NCBI RefSeq assembly: GCF_016756745.1
Contig: NZ_JAESIH010000055.1
Span: forward strand, 62,001 to 126,000
From: Aminivibrio sp.
Lineage (GTDB): Bacteria > Synergistota > Synergistia > Synergistales > Aminobacteriaceae
Reading direction: 5' to 3'
DNA: 64,000 bases
The notes beneath the pieces were generated by a model. The model saw only the letters and a program-made list of their open reading frames with translations, searched no databases and was not told the origin of the DNA. Below, in pieces: positions 46,873 through 55,941 of the stretch; position 1 is the stretch's first letter; every line of letters begins with the position of its first letter. The position numbers were made by a program, and so were the translations under genes.

Positions 46873-47562
46873 TCACCGCTCCTTCGGCCGCCGGAAAGCG
46901 GAGGCCTTCACGGGTTTGCCGGTGTAAATATACACCACCCGTTCCGCCACGTTGGTGATGTGGTCACCCGCCCGTTCCAGGGTTCTCGCCACGTTCAGGA
47001 GCAGGGTTGCCTGCCCGATTCGCTGGGGGTTTTCCATCATCAGGAGCAACAGTTCCCTCATGATCTGCTTTTCCAGGTCGTCAAGAAGATCGTCCATGGG
47101 GAATACGGCCTTCGCGGCCTCCGCGTCTTCCGTATCGAAGGCGGCAAGCGCCTTTTCCACCATGGCGGCGAGGGCATCCACCATGCGGGGAATGTCGATG
47201 AGGGGCTTGATGAGTTCCTGCCCGGCCAGGTCCAGGGCTACCTTGGCGATGTTGCCGCCGTAGTCGCCGACCCGCTCAAGGTCTATGGCCATATGCATAA
47301 TGGAGGTCACGGCCCGAAGATCCTCGCCGAGGGGCTGGTATCGGGCGGTGAAATGCATGCAGGCGCTGTCCACTCCTTCGGCCAGTTCGTCGAGTTCGTC
47401 GTCCTTTTCGATGACAGAACGGGCGACGTCCGTATCTTGGTTCTTCAGCGCCCAGACCGCCCTGGAGATGGCTTCTTCCGCCATCCTCCCGAGCCGGAGG
47501 ATCATCCGTTTCAGCTCCCCGAGGTCCTCTTCGAGCTGCTTTCTCAGGTTGACTTCGTTCAT
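46873..47562 (-). CDS. phoU: Phosphate signalling protein PhoU
   Basis: A 229-aa all-helical protein with two PhoU repeats, each carrying the metal-cluster motif: a central MAIDLERVGDYGGNIAK and a C-terminal VARTLERAGDHITNVAERV. PhoU links the PstSCAB transporter to PhoR and represses the regulon when phosphate is plentiful. It is 3 bp from phoB and 23 bp after pstB. Confidence 0.95.
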   Translation of the reverse strand: MNEVNLRKQLEEDLGELKRMILRLGRMAEEAISRAVWALKNQDTDVARSVIEKDDELDELAEGVDSACMHFTARYQPLGEDLRAVTSIMHMAIDLERVGDYGGNIAKVALDLAGQELIKPLIDIPRMVDALAAMVEKALAAFDTEDAEAAKAVFPMDDLLDDLEKQIMRELLLLMMENPQRIGQATLLLNVARTLERAGDHITNVAERVVYIYTGKPVKASAFRRPKER

Positions 47563-47585
47563 TGCCTCTTCCTCCCCCTCGGCCC

Positions 47586-48344
47586 CTAGCCGAACCTTCC
47601 GGTGATATAATCTTCCGTCCGCTTGTCCCCGGGCGACGTGAACATCTTCGGCGTGCTGTCGTATTCCACGAGGTCGCCCAGAAGAAAGAATGCCGTTTTG
47701 TCGGAAATACGGGCGGCCTGCTGCATGTTGTGGGTCACGATGACCACAGTATAGTTCTTCTTGAGCTCTCTCACCAGCTCTTCGATGCGGGCGGTCGCCA
47801 GGGGATCCAGGGCGCTCGTGGGCTCATCCATGAGCAGTACGGCCGGTTCCGTGGCAATGGCCCGGGCGATGCAGAGCCGCTGCTGCTGCCCTCCCGAGAG
47901 GCCCGTGCCGGGGCTTTTGAGTTTGTCCTTCACCTCGTCCCACAGGGCGGCGCCGGCGAGGCTGCTCCGGACGATTTCGTCGAGCTTTTCCCTGTTCCGG
48001 ATGCCGTGAAGGCGCGGACCGTAGGCCACGTTGTCGTAGATGGACATGGGGAACGGGTTGGGCTTCTGGAACACCATGCCCACCTTCCGCCGCAGGGCGA
48101 TCACGTCCGTTCCCCTGTCGTAGATGTCGATGCCGTCGATGCGGATTTCTCCCTCGAACCGGGCGGAGGGGATGAAATCGTTCATCCTGTTGATGCACCT
48201 CAGGAAGGTGCTTTTCCCGCAGCCTGAAGGGCCGATGAGGGCCGTCACGTTTTTTTCCAGGATGTCCACTGAGACATCCTTCAGCACCCGGGCGGCCCCG
48301 TAATAGAGATTCACGTTTTTCGCGCTGATCTGTACTTTTTCCAT
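47586..48344 (-). CDS. pstB: Phosphate ABC transporter ATP-binding protein PstB
   Basis: A 252-aa ABC ATPase with Walker [20 protein letters not shown], the PstB-type loop [26 protein letters not shown], signature [16 protein letters not shown], Walker [14 protein letters not shown] and the switch histidine in [15 protein letters not shown]. It energises phosphate uptake with PstA and PstC. Length is standard. Confidence 0.97.
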   Translation of the reverse strand: MEKVQISAKNVNLYYGAARVLKDVSVDILEKNVTALIGPSGCGKSTFLRCINRMNDFIPSARFEGEIRIDGIDIYDRGTDVIALRRKVGMVFQKPNPFPMSIYDNVAYGPRLHGIRNREKLDEIVRSSLAGAALWDEVKDKLKSPGTGLSGGQQQRLCIARAIATEPAVLLMDEPTSALDPLATARIEELVRELKKNYTVVIVTHNMQQAARISDKTAFFLLGDLVEYDSTPKMFTSPGDKRTEDYITGRFG

Positions 48345-48357
48345 TGTTCTCCCCCTC

Positions 48358-49212
48358 TTATCGGCGCATCCTCCGGCGAAGCCGGGACCGCATGTATATC
48401 CCCACGGAGCAGATTCCCAGGACGAGAAGAAGAAGAACGAGAACCGTTCCGTACTGTATGGGGAGGGTTTCCTCGATGAAGGTTCCCGCCGTGGCGAGAA
48501 CGTAGATGTGGTACGGCAGGGCCATCACCTCGGAAAAGAGGCTCTTCGCGATATGGGGAGCGAAAAAGGCCGCGCCGGTGAACATGATGGGCGCCGTCTC
48601 CCCAGCCACCCGGCCGATGCTGAGGATGATCCCGGTAATGACCGTCGGTGCCGCCGAAGGAAGCACCACCCGCCGGATGGTCTGCCATTTCGAGGCCCCG
48701 AGGGCGTAGGACCCGTCCCGGTAATCCTGGGGCACGGCGAGAAAAGCCTGCTCCGATGCGGTGACCATGAGCGGAAGAGTCAGACATGCCAGGGTCAGCG
48801 CGGCTGAAAGAAGGCTTGGCCCGAACTGGAACAGGATAACGAAGAGGGAGAGTCCGAAAAGCCCGAAGACCACCGAGGGCACCCCGGCAAGGGACCGGAT
48901 GGCCAGCCTAAGGATGCGGGTGAACAGATCGTCCCGGGCGTACTCGGCGAAGTAGAGTCCCGTGGCCACCCCGACGGGAATGGCGAAAGCCATGGCCACC
49001 GCCACGAGCTGAATGGTTCCCACGAGGGGGGTCAGTATGCCTCCCTTGGTCATGCTGTCCCGGGGCGGCTCCAGGAGGAAGTCCAGGGAAAGAACGGAAT
49101 ACCCGCGAACGAAGACGAAGGCCAGGATAGAAAAGACCAAGGCTGTCAGGATGAGCCCGGAGGCCCAGCAGAGGAAGGTCATGATTTTGTCCGCTATTTG
49201 CCGGCGATCCAT
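48358..49212 (-). CDS. pstA: Phosphate ABC transporter permease PstA
   Basis: A 284-aa permease with six helices and the EAA-type loop [27 protein letters not shown]. The segments [34 protein letters not shown] and [23 protein letters not shown] are typical of PstA. It is one base from pstC and 13 bp from pstB. Confidence 0.95.
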   Translation of the reverse strand: MDRRQIADKIMTFLCWASGLILTALVFSILAFVFVRGYSVLSLDFLLEPPRDSMTKGGILTPLVGTIQLVAVAMAFAIPVGVATGLYFAEYARDDLFTRILRLAIRSLAGVPSVVFGLFGLSLFVILFQFGPSLLSAALTLACLTLPLMVTASEQAFLAVPQDYRDGSYALGASKWQTIRRVVLPSAAPTVITGIILSIGRVAGETAPIMFTGAAFFAPHIAKSLFSEVMALPYHIYVLATAGTFIEETLPIQYGTVLVLLLLVLGICSVGIYMRSRLRRRMRR

Positions 49213-49213
49213 A

Positions 49214-50077
49214 CTACTTCACCATCTTTCCCTTTTTCTCGATCCAGGCCGAGAGCAGGTTCACCGTCAGGGTCATGACCAAGAGAATCATGCCTCCGAA
49301 GAAAAGAGCGGAGTAGTGGGGAGAGCCCACCGGGGTCTCCCCCATTTCAGCGGCTATGGTAGAGGTGAGCGGCCGGACGGGGTCGAAGACGGACTTGGGG
49401 ATGATAGCCGCTCCGCCGGCGGCCATGAGGACCACCATGGTCTCTCCCATCGCCCGCATGACCCCAAGGAGGGATGCGCTCAGTATTCCCGGAAGGGCCG
49501 AGGGGATGACCACTTTCCGGGTAGTCTCCCAGCGGGTGGCACCCAGGGCGTAGGAAGCGTCCCGAAGGTCCTGGGGGACTGCACCCAGGGCTTCCTCGGC
49601 AAGGGAGCTCACCACCGGAATGGTAAGAATGCCCAGCAGGAGGGACGCGTTGAGGAGGTTCAGTCCCGAAAGCATGTCGAAGGTTTCCTGCAGCCAGGGG
49701 GCAAGGGCCGCCATGCCGATGAAACCGAGAACGATGGACGGAAAGAAGCCGAGAAGCTCGAGGATCGGCTTCAGAAATTCCCTGATCGGACGGGGAGCCA
49801 TTTCAGACACGAAAACGGCGATGAGAAGGCTGAAAGGAACCGCCAGGAGGGAAGAAAGCCCCGTCACAGCCAAGGTGCCGGCGATGAGGGGGAACATGCC
49901 CAATATGGGGGGGGATTCGGCGGGGTACCACAAGTCGCCCCAAAACAGTTCTTTCAGCGTGACGCTCCTGAGCACGGGAAGCCCCTCCCGGAAAAGGAAG
50001 TACAGAATGAAGAGCATAACAAGTATCCCCGCACTTGAAATTCCCTTCACGATGGTTCCCGGCAGCCTGTCTTTCAT
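49214..50077 (-). CDS. pstC: Phosphate ABC transporter permease PstC
   Basis: A 287-aa permease with six helices and the EAA-type loop SYALGATRWETTRKVVIPSALPGILS. The segments FPLIAGTLAVTGLSSLLAVPFSLLIAVFVSEMA and LGFFPSIVLGFIGMAALAPWL are typical of PstC. The ATG was chosen with AGAGGG upstream. A stem-loop separates it from pstS. Confidence 0.95.
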   Translation of the reverse strand: MKDRLPGTIVKGISSAGILVMLFILYFLFREGLPVLRSVTLKELFWGDLWYPAESPPILGMFPLIAGTLAVTGLSSLLAVPFSLLIAVFVSEMAPRPIREFLKPILELLGFFPSIVLGFIGMAALAPWLQETFDMLSGLNLLNASLLLGILTIPVVSSLAEEALGAVPQDLRDASYALGATRWETTRKVVIPSALPGILSASLLGVMRAMGETMVVLMAAGGAAIIPKSVFDPVRPLTSTIAAEMGETPVGSPHYSALFFGGMILLVMTLTVNLLSAWIEKKGKMVK

Positions 50078-50102
50078 GACAATCCCTCTTTCATCATTAA
50101 AA

Positions 50103-50139
50103 CGGCGCTCCCGCCCCCGGCCGGGGGAGGGAGCGCCGG
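50103..50139 (-). terminator. Attenuator-like stem-loop between pstS and pstC
   Basis: A perfect 9-bp outer stem GGCGCTCCC / GGGAGCGCC encloses an inner CCCCGG / CCGGGG stem; the minus strand continues GTTTTAA. Such partial terminators let pstS be made in excess of the permease. Confidence 0.75.
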
Positions 50140-50164
50140 ATCCGCTCTCCGATTCCGGCATCCG

Positions 50165-50983
50165 CTACTTCAGGATCCTCATGGGTACGAACCCCGTGGA
50201 AGCGACCACTTTCTGCCCTTCGTCACCGAGCATGTAGTTAATGAACTTCATGATCTCGCCGGTCGGCCAACCTTTCGTGAACATGTAGAGGAAGCGGGCG
50301 ATGGGGTAGGAACCGTCAAGGACAGTCTCGACTGAACCTTTCTTTCCGTTCACCATGAGGGGCTTCACCGTGTTGTTGATGTAGCCGATACCGTCGTAGC
50401 CGATGGCGTACTTGTTCTTGGCCACGGTGGTGAGCATGGCTCCCGAGGAGGCCACGATCAGGGCCCTGGGGGACACTCTTTCCTTCTTGAGAACGATCTC
50501 CTGCCAGGTCTCGTAGGTGCCGGAACTGGTGTCCCGTCCGACCACGGCGATGGGTTTGTCCTCTCCGCCCACGTCCTTCCAGCTGGTGATCTTACCGGAA
50601 TAAATCGCCTGGAGCTGGTCGATGGAAAGATCCCGGACCGGGTTGTCGGGGTGGATGATGGGGAGCAGGGCATCCATGGCCACCGCGAAGGGAACGGGAT
50701 AGGTCCCTTTCTCAACCGCCGTCTTGACCTCCTCCAGCTTGATGAACCTGGAGGAATTGGCGATGTCGGTGGTTCCGTCGATGATGGCCTTGATGCCGTT
50801 GCCGCTGCCGCCACCGGAGACGCTGATCTTCACGCCTTCGTTGGCCGCCATGTACTTCTCCGCCGCCGCCTGGGCGATGGGGAGAACCGTGGTGGAACCG
50901 TTCATGACGATTTCAGCCCCGAAGGCCATGCCCGAAAGGGAGAGGATCGCTATTCCCGCGAGAATCGCTGCCGTTTTTCTCAT
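50165..50983 (-). CDS. pstS: Phosphate-binding periplasmic protein PstS
   Basis: A 272-aa exported protein with signal peptide (MRKTAAILAGIAILSLSGMAFGA) and the phosphate-site loops GSTTVLPIAQAAAE, SGGGSGNGIKAIIDGTTDIANSSR and VGRDTSSGTYETW. The ATG follows AGGAGG at 11 nt. It is the first gene of pstSCAB-phoU-phoB-phoR and should be the most strongly expressed. Confidence 0.96.
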   Translation of the reverse strand: MRKTAAILAGIAILSLSGMAFGAEIVMNGSTTVLPIAQAAAEKYMAANEGVKISVSGGGSGNGIKAIIDGTTDIANSSRFIKLEEVKTAVEKGTYPVPFAVAMDALLPIIHPDNPVRDLSIDQLQAIYSGKITSWKDVGGEDKPIAVVGRDTSSGTYETWQEIVLKKERVSPRALIVASSGAMLTTVAKNKYAIGYDGIGYINNTVKPLMVNGKKGSVETVLDGSYPIARFLYMFTKGWPTGEIMKFINYMLGDEGQKVVASTGFVPMRILK

Positions 50984-51048
50984 TGCCGAAAGAACCTCCT
51001 TGATTTTTTCTGTCTGTTCGCCGGAGACCATCCCCGACCGATGAGGAC

Positions 51049-51101
51049 AGTATAGGCCGGATAGGTAACAGATGCCGCACGGTAATGTAACGGTTGTGAA
51101 A
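51049..51101 (-). promoter_or_regulatory. pstS promoter with possible PhoB site
   Basis: On the minus strand TATACT (51054 down to 51049) is a likely -10 with no good -35. About 25 bp upstream the sequence TTTCACAACCGTTACATTACC contains TTCACA and TTACAT ten bases apart, like the direct hexamers bound by PhoB/PhoP. The site is suggestive only. Confidence 0.45.
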
Positions 51102-51168
51102 CATCTTCGCCCCTCTCCTCCCGTGCATGATATATAATGTAGAGACAAAACTCTCCGGAGGTGTTTTC

Positions 51169-51873
51169 ATGGTGAACAAGAAACAGCCCGATAAAATTCT
51201 CGGTGTGCTCGGCGGCATGGGACCGGCGGCGGCGGCGGAGTTTCTCCGGCTCCTGGCGGAACGGGCACCCGTCTCCCGGGACCAGGAGCACGCCGTGACC
51301 TACCTGCTCTCCGACCCCCAGGTGCCCGACCGGAGCAGTGCCATTCTCGGCACGGGGGAGGACCCCACGGAGCGGCTGAAGAAGAACCTCCTCACCCTCG
51401 CGGGATGGGGAGCCGATTTCCTCGCGGTGCCCTGCAACACGGCCCACTTCTTCATCGACCGCTTCCGGGACGAACTGCCCGTACCCCTCGTCCACATCAT
51501 CGACGAGACCGTGGCCGCGGCGGAGCGGATGAGCCCTAAAGGGGCCTGGCTCCTTGCCACGAGGGGGACCATGGACAGCGGGCTCTACCAGGGATATGCG
51601 GAAAAGAGGAATTACCCCTTCTTTGTCCCCTCCATGGAAGTTCAGCGGAAGGTGCAGAAAAGCATCGAACTGGTAAAGTCGAACAGGAAGACGGAGGGGG
51701 GGGAGCTGCTGAAAGGCGTGGTGCTGGCGCTGTGGGAGGAACGGGATCTTCCCATATGCGCGGCCTGCACGGAGCTTCCCCTGGCCTACGACGCATCGGG
51801 CCTTCCACAGGAGAAGACCGTATCCAGCCTGGGAGCCCTCTGCGAAGCCTGCCTCCGGGTTCTCTACCCCTGA
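51169..51873 (+). CDS. Aspartate/glutamate racemase family protein
   Basis: A 234-aa protein starting with KILGVLGGMGPAAAAEFLRLL, the family opening. The two catalytic cysteines are seen in LAVPCNTAHFF and CAACTELPLAY. The enzyme should racemise aspartate or glutamate without cofactor. CGGAGGTG supplies the ribosome site, and a TATAAT lies at 51133-51138. It is divergent from pstS. Substrate choice between aspartate and glutamate, or a hydantoin-type role, cannot be settled. Confidence 0.9.
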   Translation: MVNKKQPDKILGVLGGMGPAAAAEFLRLLAERAPVSRDQEHAVTYLLSDPQVPDRSSAILGTGEDPTERLKKNLLTLAGWGADFLAVPCNTAHFFIDRFRDELPVPLVHIIDETVAAAERMSPKGAWLLATRGTMDSGLYQGYAEKRNYPFFVPSMEVQRKVQKSIELVKSNRKTEGGELLKGVVLALWEERDLPICAACTELPLAYDASGLPQEKTVSSLGALCEACLRVLYP

Positions 51874-51883
51874 CGGGGAATAA

Positions 51884-51922
51884 AAAGGGCCTCCTCGGAA
51901 ATGCCGGTGAGCCCCTTTTTTC
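51884..51922. terminator. Bidirectional terminator
   Basis: AAAAAGGGC and GCCCCTTTTTT bracket an imperfect stem with an internal GG/CC pairing. It lies between the convergent racemase and phosphoesterase genes. Confidence 0.7.
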
Positions 51923-51926
51923 TCTC

Positions 51927-53111
51927 CTATTCCCTCACGATGTCAATGATCGTCACTTCGGGAGGGGTGAGGAACCGTATGGGAGGACCCCATGTTCCAG
52001 CGCCGTTGTTCACGTAGATCCGGCTCTGCCTCTTCAGGGGAGCCGCATGGGCCTGCCCGCTCCTCTCCGGGGGGGCGATGGCCCGAAGGCCCGGCCGGTA
52101 ATCGTAGACCGCCCTGGTCACCCAGTAGAACGGCCAGATCTGGCCGCCGTGGGTGTGCCCGGAGAGTTGGAGATCAAACAGTCCCACCGCATCATGGTCG
52201 ATGAGCGGCTGGTGCTTGAGGAGCACCACGAAGCGGTTCGGCGGCATCCCCGCCAGGACGGATGCGTCCTGCGCGGCAGGGCGGCCGTACCGGTTGCCTG
52301 TCTTGTCGTCCACGCCGGCGAGAATGACGCCCCCGGCACGAACAGCCTCGTTCCGCAGAACCCTCAGGCCGGCATGTTCCATGAAGGCCAGGGACTGGTC
52401 GATGCCCGCATAGTATTCGTGATTTCCCGTTACGGCGTAGATGCCGTGGGGCAGCTTCAGGGACCGGAAAAGGGCGACCTCGGGCCGGCGCTCCTCCATT
52501 CCGCCGTCCACAAGATCCCCCGTGACGACGAGCATGTCGGGTTCCGCCTTCCTCACCGCATCGAGCATGGCTGCCAGCCGTTCCTCCTGGATAATCCCCC
52601 CGAGGTGCACGTCGGAGAGCTGGGCGATACGGACACGGTCCGCTCCTCTCGACAGCTTCGATGTGGGGATGGTGATGGTGACCGTCCTGACGTTCAGCGC
52701 CTCGAACCAGCCGTACAGGCAGATGGAAAGAGCGGCGGAGACGGCTACGGCCGCCCGCAGCTTCGGCGAACCGAGCAGGTCACCAAACCTGGTGGAGACG
52801 ATGCTGTCGAGAATATAGAAGAGCAGCCTCGCCAGGTCGATGAGGACAAACCAGGCGAAGGTCATGAACATGAAGGCCATCCACACGTACCCCGAGTAGG
52901 AAAGAACCTTCCGAAGGGTGCGGGCATCCCCGAAGTCGAAGAGCCACAGGGCCCTGGCGCCGACGATCATGGCCAAAGACACCATGATGAAAAGGGCGGT
53001 CCATTTCCAGCCTCTTCCTATGGCGCTTCTCAGCTTGAAGTAAACATAGACGTGCATGCTTCCGTAAACCAGCACGTAGAGCGAAAAAAACACGGCAAAA
53101 CTCCGGCTCAT
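51927..53111 (-). CDS. Membrane-bound metallophosphoesterase
   Basis: A 394-aa protein with about four N-terminal helices (to about residue 140) and a calcineurin-like phosphoesterase domain. Metal motifs are present: LSDVHLGG, VTGDLVDGG, GNHEYY, LKHQP and the C-terminal SGHTHGGQIWPF. The layout resembles YaeI/YkuE-type phosphodiesterases, which act near the membrane on lipid or nucleotide substrates. It stands just downstream of the polysaccharide-type cluster on the same strand, with a 105-bp gap. Confidence 0.9.
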   Translation of the reverse strand: MSRSFAVFFSLYVLVYGSMHVYVYFKLRSAIGRGWKWTALFIMVSLAMIVGARALWLFDFGDARTLRKVLSYSGYVWMAFMFMTFAWFVLIDLARLLFYILDSIVSTRFGDLLGSPKLRAAVAVSAALSICLYGWFEALNVRTVTITIPTSKLSRGADRVRIAQLSDVHLGGIIQEERLAAMLDAVRKAEPDMLVVTGDLVDGGMEERRPEVALFRSLKLPHGIYAVTGNHEYYAGIDQSLAFMEHAGLRVLRNEAVRAGGVILAGVDDKTGNRYGRPAAQDASVLAGMPPNRFVVLLKHQPLIDHDAVGLFDLQLSGHTHGGQIWPFYWVTRAVYDYRPGLRAIAPPERSGQAHAAPLKRQSRIYVNNGAGTWGPPIRFLTPPEVTIIDIVRE

Positions 53112-53216
53112 TCTCCGTTCCTCCCTTCACTTCCGGCGGAAAATCAGAGGAGCATTATAGCAGTATCTCCCCTCTCCCCGAATCGGCAGGAGGGCGGATC
53201 ATTCCGCTTCCGCTGG

Positions 53217-54554
53217 TCAGAATTTCGTTTTCCTGAGCACCCACCAGGGAGCCATGTCGGTGTCAAGATGGCCCCGTCCGGTCATTTCCCAGAGGATCGC
53301 AAAGGCGGACCAGATCCGGGTCACGAAGGTGAAAACGGGCATGAGCGGAAGGAGGGGAATGAGCATGCCGTCTTCCCGCGGGCGCTCGGAGAGGAAAAAG
53401 AGCGTTACGAGGAAGAAAAAGGTCTCCACAGTGAAATAGAAAAGATAAACGAGCCCCATTATGACACCGATGACGGACATGGGAACGGTCGCCAGAAGGA
53501 ATACGGTGTAGAGGAACAGAAGCAGGGGCGTGACGATCTGGAAGAGCAGCCCGCCCACCGTGGAAACGATGAGGTTCGGCCACCCCATGAGCCTCGGGGA
53601 GAAAGACCGGAAATGTTTGAGAAAGTAGAGGTAGAAAAGATCCCCGTCCCACCGGAGCCTTTGCCTGAAGAAACCGCGGAAAGTGTCCGGAGCGTCCGTA
53701 TGCCCCATCACCTCTGGGTCGAAGACGATGCGCAGGTTCCGGTGCCTGCCGAAATAGTTCTTCACCCTGAGGGTGAGATCCAGGTCTTCTGCGGTCCCGG
53801 CATCCCACCCGCCGATGAGGGTAAGAACGTCTCTCCTGAAGATGCCGAAAGCTCCGGAAATGTTGTTGACCGCGTTGAATTCGCTGAGCCCCGTCTTGCT
53901 CGCGAGGATGGACACGAGGTACTCTACGGCCTGAAGTGCGGCCGCCGGTGAATCCCTCCAGTTACGCACCCGGAGGCACCCCGAAACGCACATCACGTCG
54001 GGGTCGCTGAAGTGGCGGACGGCATTTTCCACCATGTCGTTGTCGAAGGAAGTATCGCCGTCCATGGCCATGACCACGTCTCCCGTGGAGAGGGCGAAAC
54101 CGGAGTTAAGGGAGGAAACCCTCCCTCCTCTTTTCCACTTGGGAAGGCATTTCAGCACCCTTCCCGGGAGGGAGGCCACCTCTTTCTCCATCTCATAGGC
54201 GGCGTCGTAGGTGGGCTTGTTGTCCGAAGCGCCGTCCAGGACCGGGATGATCTCTATCTTTCCGGGATAAAGCTGCGCGGCCAGGCTCCTGATAGTCTTC
54301 CGGATATCCTTTCCCTCCGAGTAGCATGTGACGATGCAGGATACGGGCGGAAAGACGTTACACCGCAAAGGCTCCGAATGTCTCTTTCTGATGAGATACC
54401 TGAGAATACCGGAGAAAACAAAGAGATAGTAAGGCAGCTCCAGAGCAAGGATGAAGGGGACGAACCTGAAGACGACCACCCAGAACTCGGAGGCGAGGGG
54501 ATCATCGACAAAGGCCCGCAGACCCCGGAAAAGGAAAAGAAGCCAATCATCCAT
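53217..54554 (-). CDS. Processive family 2 glycosyltransferase (BcsA/PgaC-like)
   Basis: A 445-aa membrane glycosyltransferase. An N-terminal helix pair (about 24-55) precedes a GT-A domain with the UDP-binding DGAS (about 107), the metal-binding DGD at about 165-167, the ED catalytic pair at about 257-258, and Q-R-L-R-W at 298-302, the acceptor motif of processive beta-glycan synthases. Four or five C-terminal helices follow. It is the last gene of a four-gene unit and lies 6 bp after the TackOD1 gene. It probably polymerises and extrudes an exopolysaccharide; the sugar is unknown. No PilZ domain is present. Confidence 0.9.
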   Translation of the reverse strand: MDDWLLFLFRGLRAFVDDPLASEFWVVVFRFVPFILALELPYYLFVFSGILRYLIRKRHSEPLRCNVFPPVSCIVTCYSEGKDIRKTIRSLAAQLYPGKIEIIPVLDGASDNKPTYDAAYEMEKEVASLPGRVLKCLPKWKRGGRVSSLNSGFALSTGDVVMAMDGDTSFDNDMVENAVRHFSDPDVMCVSGCLRVRNWRDSPAAALQAVEYLVSILASKTGLSEFNAVNNISGAFGIFRRDVLTLIGGWDAGTAEDLDLTLRVKNYFGRHRNLRIVFDPEVMGHTDAPDTFRGFFRQRLRWDGDLFYLYFLKHFRSFSPRLMGWPNLIVSTVGGLLFQIVTPLLLFLYTVFLLATVPMSVIGVIMGLVYLFYFTVETFFFLVTLFFLSERPREDGMLIPLLPLMPVFTFVTRIWSAFAILWEMTGRGHLDTDMAPWWVLRKTKF

Positions 54555-54560
54555 GAACGG

Positions 54561-55928
54561 TCAGCCCTTCAGCCGTTCCATAAGAAGCACGGCGTCTTCT
54601 CCCTCCACCCTGTCCCTGGGAAAGACCATCGTTTTCACGGAAATTTCCAGGACGAGGCCGTCGGGCTGCCGGGTCTCCTTTTCAAGCGCCCTCACTTTTG
54701 ACGCCAGAACGGTACAGCCCTTTTCTCCCGTCTTGGGAAGAAGAAGGAGAAGATCGTTTTCCGCCGTCCTTGTGCTGATATCTGTTTTTCTGATGTTCTC
54801 CCGAAGACGCTTCGCCACGCTCTCCATTATCTCCGTCACCTTTTTCCGGCCGACCGTTTCCCTGACCTTTTCGGCGTTGGGGAAGGAAATGACCATAAGG
54901 CTGAAGGGCTCCGCAGGTGGTCTCTCGGAGAGCTGGAGCTGCCAGTCGAGGATATAGCGGAACGGTTCCGGCTTGGTATAGTTCAGGGCATCGAAGACAG
55001 AATACAAATCATCCGTGTTTCCGCTCCTGACGGCAATTATTCCCTTGTCGGAGAGGGAATACTCCCTGAAAGAGCGCACCGACAGCCCATCCACCGGGCT
55101 CCATGTACCGCAGAGGAAACACCTGCACGAGACATCCGGTTCCGCAAAAGTCTGGGAACAGGAGGTGCAGAGGTAATTATCCATGGGCCTGTCATAATCC
55201 GAACCGATATGGCGGAGCCTTGCGCCGCAGAAGGGGCACTGCATGGACCCCTCCCTTACAAAGGCCTCCTGGGGGCCTACCCTTCCGCATGTGAAACAGT
55301 GAACGAATGGAACCCGGCGGATGTCCATGCTTCTGCAGAAGGGACAGACATCCACGTAATTCAGGTGGGCACCGTCGCATTTCGGACACGCCCGGATCCT
55401 GTCGGTAAGGGTCTCTTCTTCCAGGTAACCTTTCTCGAGCAGCTCGGACAGCCACCTGGACGAATCCATCAGCCCGCCCGAGAGATAATCCGCGAGAGGA
55501 TAGGAATAAAGCTCCCTGGAAAATGGGTCGAGAACAGGTCTGAGTTTTTTCCCCTCCCGGGAATAGAGAAAGGCCAGGAGCCTGAGATCGAGGCTTTTTC
55601 GGAGAGCCTGTTCATCCACATCCCGCAGCCTGTTTCCTATCTTGAGGGCAAGCTTTTCCATCTCATCTCTCGTCCTGGCCGGTCCGTCCGCCGCCTCCTG
55701 CTCCCTGTCCGACGAGAAATCCTTCAGAAAAACAGGCAGAAGGGCCGTTTCGTCTCCCTTCCGGAGCTCCCTGAGCATATGGCCGCATTCGCTGCCGGAT
55801 CCGCACCTGCCGAGGATAAAGCCGTCGGGGAGCCCCTCACCCGAGGAGAGGGCTGCGGGAAGGTCCCCGGGACCCGTGAGAAAGAAAAGATTCATTTCTG
55901 AGACATGTTCGCTTCCCTGGTCTTTCAT
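54561..55928 (-). CDS. TackOD1 zinc-domain protein with degenerate GGDEF domain
   Basis: A 455-aa cytoplasmic protein. The first ~110 residues look like a decayed receiver-type domain. Residues 181-273 hold four CxxC pairs, in CPKCDGAHLNYVDVCPFC, HCFTCGRVGPQ, CPFCGARLRHIGSDYDRP and later CTSC and CRCFLC, matching the TackOD1 output domain. Residues about 315-455 resemble a GGDEF domain, but the signature position reads AENDL (389-393), so it should not make cyclic di-GMP. GGAGGG supplies the ribosome site. It lies between the HlyD-like and glycosyltransferase genes and probably regulates the synthase. Confidence 0.82.
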   Translation of the reverse strand: MKDQGSEHVSEMNLFFLTGPGDLPAALSSGEGLPDGFILGRCGSGSECGHMLRELRKGDETALLPVFLKDFSSDREQEAADGPARTRDEMEKLALKIGNRLRDVDEQALRKSLDLRLLAFLYSREGKKLRPVLDPFSRELYSYPLADYLSGGLMDSSRWLSELLEKGYLEEETLTDRIRACPKCDGAHLNYVDVCPFCRSMDIRRVPFVHCFTCGRVGPQEAFVREGSMQCPFCGARLRHIGSDYDRPMDNYLCTSCSQTFAEPDVSCRCFLCGTWSPVDGLSVRSFREYSLSDKGIIAVRSGNTDDLYSVFDALNYTKPEPFRYILDWQLQLSERPPAEPFSLMVISFPNAEKVRETVGRKKVTEIMESVAKRLRENIRKTDISTRTAENDLLLLLPKTGEKGCTVLASKVRALEKETRQPDGLVLEISVKTMVFPRDRVEGEDAVLLMERLKG

Positions 55929-55941
55929 GCTTTCCCTCCTG

